A stretch of DNA of 7,212 nt, from contig CAMNAT010000104.1 in NCBI GenBank assembly GCA_946531785.1, forward strand, positions 1-7,212, in the 5' to 3' direction. The notes under the pieces were generated by a model. It saw only the letters and a program-made list of their open reading frames with translations, had not been told where the DNA came from and did no database searches. Below are positions 6,128 through 7,212 of this stretch, in pieces (positions within the stretch are counted from its first letter, which is position 1; each line of letters opens with the position of its first letter). A program made the translations under genes and the position numbers. The stretch comes from an uncultured Oscillospiraceae bacterium. Lineage in GTDB: Bacteria; Bacillota; Clostridia; UBA1381.

Positions 6128-6583
6128 TTGCAGATAACTTCGAGATTTACGATCGCACTGCATACTCTCGGATGCATTTATCATTTTGAGAAGGATGGTA
6201 TAAGGGTGACAAGCGGATTGATCTCATCAAGCACCGGTGTCAATCCGGTGATCGTGAGAACCGTTCTCGGGCAGCTCAGGACAGCCGGAATAGTTGCGAC
6301 AAAACAAGGCAGCGGCGGAGCGCACCTTGCAAAGGATCTGAGCGAGGTCAGTCTTTATGAGATCTACATTGCCGTTGAATCGGTGAGCCAGGAAGGGCTT
6401 TTTCATTTTCATGACAGCCCGAACCCGCTCTGCCCCATCGGAAGGAACATCCACGATGCGGTGGATTCCGCGCTTGATGCGGTACAGTCAGCTATGGAAT
6501 CGAAGTTGCAGACAATCAAAGTAATCGACGTTATAAACAAGCTTGAAGAAAAAATCAAAGCAGAAAATGAGGAGGATAAATAA
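6128..6583 (+). CDS. Rrf2-family transcriptional regulator (YwnA-like)
   Basis: A 151-aa winged-helix DNA-binding protein of the Rrf2 family. The N-terminus MQITSRFTIALHTLGCI and the helix-turn-helix region TSGLISSSTGVNPVIVRTVLGQL (28-50) are typical. The wing GSGGAHLAKDLSEVSLYEIY (61-80), the NPLCPIG segment (99-105) and the C-terminal dimerisation helix also resemble B. subtilis YwnA. The three clustered cysteines that hold the Fe-S cluster in IscR and NsrR are absent; only Cys16 and Cys102 remain, so any sensing would be by single thiols or a bound ligand. The start is TTG at 6128, placed by GGAGG 8 nt upstream and by the family N-terminus. It is the first gene of an operon with the cupin, which starts 2 nt after its stop. 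Likely an autorepressor that may also act on the divergent hydrolase; the signal is unknown. Confidence 0.9.
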   Translation: MQITSRFTIALHTLGCIYHFEKDGIRVTSGLISSSTGVNPVIVRTVLGQLRTAGIVATKQGSGGAHLAKDLSEVSLYEIYIAVESVSQEGLFHFHDSPNPLCPIGRNIHDAVDSALDAVQSAMESKLQTIKVIDVINKLEEKIKAENEEDK

Positions 6584-6584
6584 C

Positions 6585-6935
6585 ATGTCAAACTTTAGTA
6601 AATGGAATGCAAAACAGGACGCGAGAACAGAGCTGCATGATGTGCTCGGGCTTACCGGCGCAGAGATAAGCATCAACAATCTGCCCGCGGGTGCAGGCGT
6701 ACCCTTTGTTCACAGCCACAAGAAAAATGAAGAGATCTACATCATTCTTTCCGGTAAGGGAAAGGCTGTGCTAGATGGTGAAACAGTTGAATTTGAGGCC
6801 GGAGATGTGATCCGTGTAGCACCTGCCGTAAAAAGACAGTTCAGCGCTGCCGCTGATTCAGATGTAAGTTGGGCTTGCATTCAGGTCAGAGAAAATTCCC
6901 TTGAGGAATACACCGCCGCAGACGCAGTGCTGTAA
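6585..6935 (+). CDS. Small single-domain cupin protein
   Basis: A 116-aa cupin with one conserved beta-barrel domain (about 28-102). Motif 1 gives metal-ligand candidates His43, His45 and Glu49 or Glu50 (PFVHSHKKNEEIYIILSGKG). In motif 2 (GDVIRVAPAVKRQF, 73-86) the position of the usual fourth ligand histidine is Gln85. I recall the same K-R-Q or K-R-C pattern in related small cupins, so this may be a subfamily feature rather than damage. ATG at 6585 is chosen because GGAGG lies 9 nt upstream, overlapping the end of the Rrf2 gene; an upstream in-frame ATG (6543) falls inside that gene and lacks a site. One base separates it from the Rrf2 stop, so they are cotranscribed. It probably binds a metal or small molecule; the reaction, if any, is unknown. 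Confidence 0.87.
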   Translation: MSNFSKWNAKQDARTELHDVLGLTGAEISINNLPAGAGVPFVHSHKKNEEIYIILSGKGKAVLDGETVEFEAGDVIRVAPAVKRQFSAAADSDVSWACIQVRENSLEEYTAADAVL

Positions 6936-7212
6936 TGGCAATGCCGAGTTAAAGCAGTAATTTCCTATAAACAAAGTCCCGAAGTGTGATCCGCTTCGGG
7001 ACTTTGTCAAGGTGTCAGGAGAGCCGCCCCCTGACAGTTTTAGTTTTCTTAATATGTTCTCCATCTGCTCAATAGGAAGCGCGCCGGGTATTGCATATTT
7101 ATCATCGATCACAAAGAACGGCACTCCCTGAACATTGCCGGCTCTTGCCTCCATTTCATCGCTTCTGACTTCAGCTGCATATCTGTCTGTCATCGATCCC
7201 TTTGACGGTATC
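6858..7212 (-). CDS. FrnE-like DsbA-family oxidoreductase, C-terminal part, with abnormal read-through end
   Basis: This frame enters from beyond the right edge of the window (it is open to 7212), so the N-terminus and the thioredoxin-like CxxC are not visible. The residues TDRYAAEVRSDEMEARAG, then GNVQGVPFFVIDDKYAIPGA and PIEQMENILRKL, closely resemble the C-terminal end of FrnE-type DsbA proteins, where a cis-proline in GVPFFV packs against the active site. Family members normally end about where LRKLKL lies, near 7035. Here the frame continues about 60 codons through two hairpins and 78 nt into the opposite strand of the cupin gene. That tail looks random. Either the stop was lost by a small indel or mutation, or there is an assembly error. 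Likely a cytoplasmic thiol-disulfide oxidoreductase or isomerase. Confidence 0.75.
   Translation of the reverse strand, partial: IPSKGSMTDRYAAEVRSDEMEARAGNVQGVPFFVIDDKYAIPGALPIEQMENILRKLKLSGGGSPDTLTKSRSGSHFGTLFIGNYCFNSALPLQHCVCGGVFLKGIFSDLNASPTYI
6971..7007. terminator. Strong hairpin between the convergent cupin and FrnE-like genes
   Basis: Perfect 14-bp arms (6971-6984 and 6994-7007, core AAAGTCCCGAAG), extendable by a G-T and a G-C pair to a TGATC loop. It lies 36 nt past the cupin stop. Neither strand has a clean U run (plus strand GTCAAGG, minus strand TTATAGG after the stem), so termination may be leaky. It probably ends the cupin transcript and, if the real FrnE stop lies upstream, the opposing one too. 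Confidence 0.65.
7013..7050 (+). terminator. Second hairpin with T-rich tail, possible backup terminator of the cupin operon
   Basis: Arms TGTCAGG (7013-7019) and CCTGACA (7030-7036) with a 10-nt GC-rich loop, followed on the plus strand by a T-rich tail GTTTTAGTTTTCTT (7037-7050). It starts 6 nt after the first hairpin. It lies within the open frame of the FrnE-like gene, near the expected end of its domain. It may be a backup rightward terminator; the interrupted U tract lowers confidence. Confidence 0.4.

Noticed and set aside
5944..6189. Plus-strand frame of 81 codons before the Rrf2 gene
   Set aside because: It runs through the Rrf2 promoter and overlaps the conserved start of the Rrf2 gene in another frame, with no good start or ribosome binding site.

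Overview
The window looks like a chromosomal segment of a low-to-moderate GC Firmicute of the class Clostridia, probably a gut Oscillospiraceae/Ruminococcus-type organism. This is inferred from strong GGAGG-type ribosome binding sites, near-consensus sigma-A promoters with 17-nt spacers, and the overall look of the proteins; no rRNA or marker gene is present to prove it. I see no insertion sequence, phage gene, CRISPR array, tRNA or rRNA.

Layout. (1) Positions 1-1728 (+): a cytosolic FIST-sensor/GGDEF diguanylate cyclase. It ends in a perfect 17-bp bidirectional terminator shared with the convergent cluster. (2) Positions 1769-4567 (-): a three-gene transcription unit read leftward: a DUF554 membrane protein, an NhaC-family Na+/H+ antiporter, and an AlkD-like DNA alkylation repair glycosylase. 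The last gene starts 26 nt inside the antiporter gene. A clear promoter lies at 4614-4642. (3) Positions 4731-5789 (-): an HSL-type alpha/beta hydrolase with its own promoter, a predicted leader of about 125 nt, and its own terminator. (4) Positions 5790-6127: a 338-bp divergent control region with two good promoters, two short dyads on promoter elements and a recurring TTGACA/TGTCAA hexamer. (5) Positions 6128-6935 (+): an Rrf2-family (YwnA-like) regulator starting at TTG, followed 1 nt later by a small cupin. (6) Positions 6858-7212 (-): the C-terminal part of a FrnE-like DsbA-family oxidoreductase that enters from beyond the right edge. Its frame has no stop at the expected domain end and runs through two hairpins into the cupin gene.

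How it fits together. The right half resembles a small Rrf2-controlled locus. The regulator probably represses its own operon, and perhaps the divergent hydrolase, in response to a redox or electrophile signal. That role is inferred from family behaviour and from the FrnE-type neighbour, not shown by the sequence. The left half is an ion-transport/membrane operon with a DNA-repair passenger, next to a c-di-GMP synthase. The points most worth a second look are the divergent control region, the FrnE read-through at a C5 homopolymer, the cupin lacking its motif-2 histidine, and the antiporter/glycosylase overlap. I found nothing that I can defend as a wholly new system.
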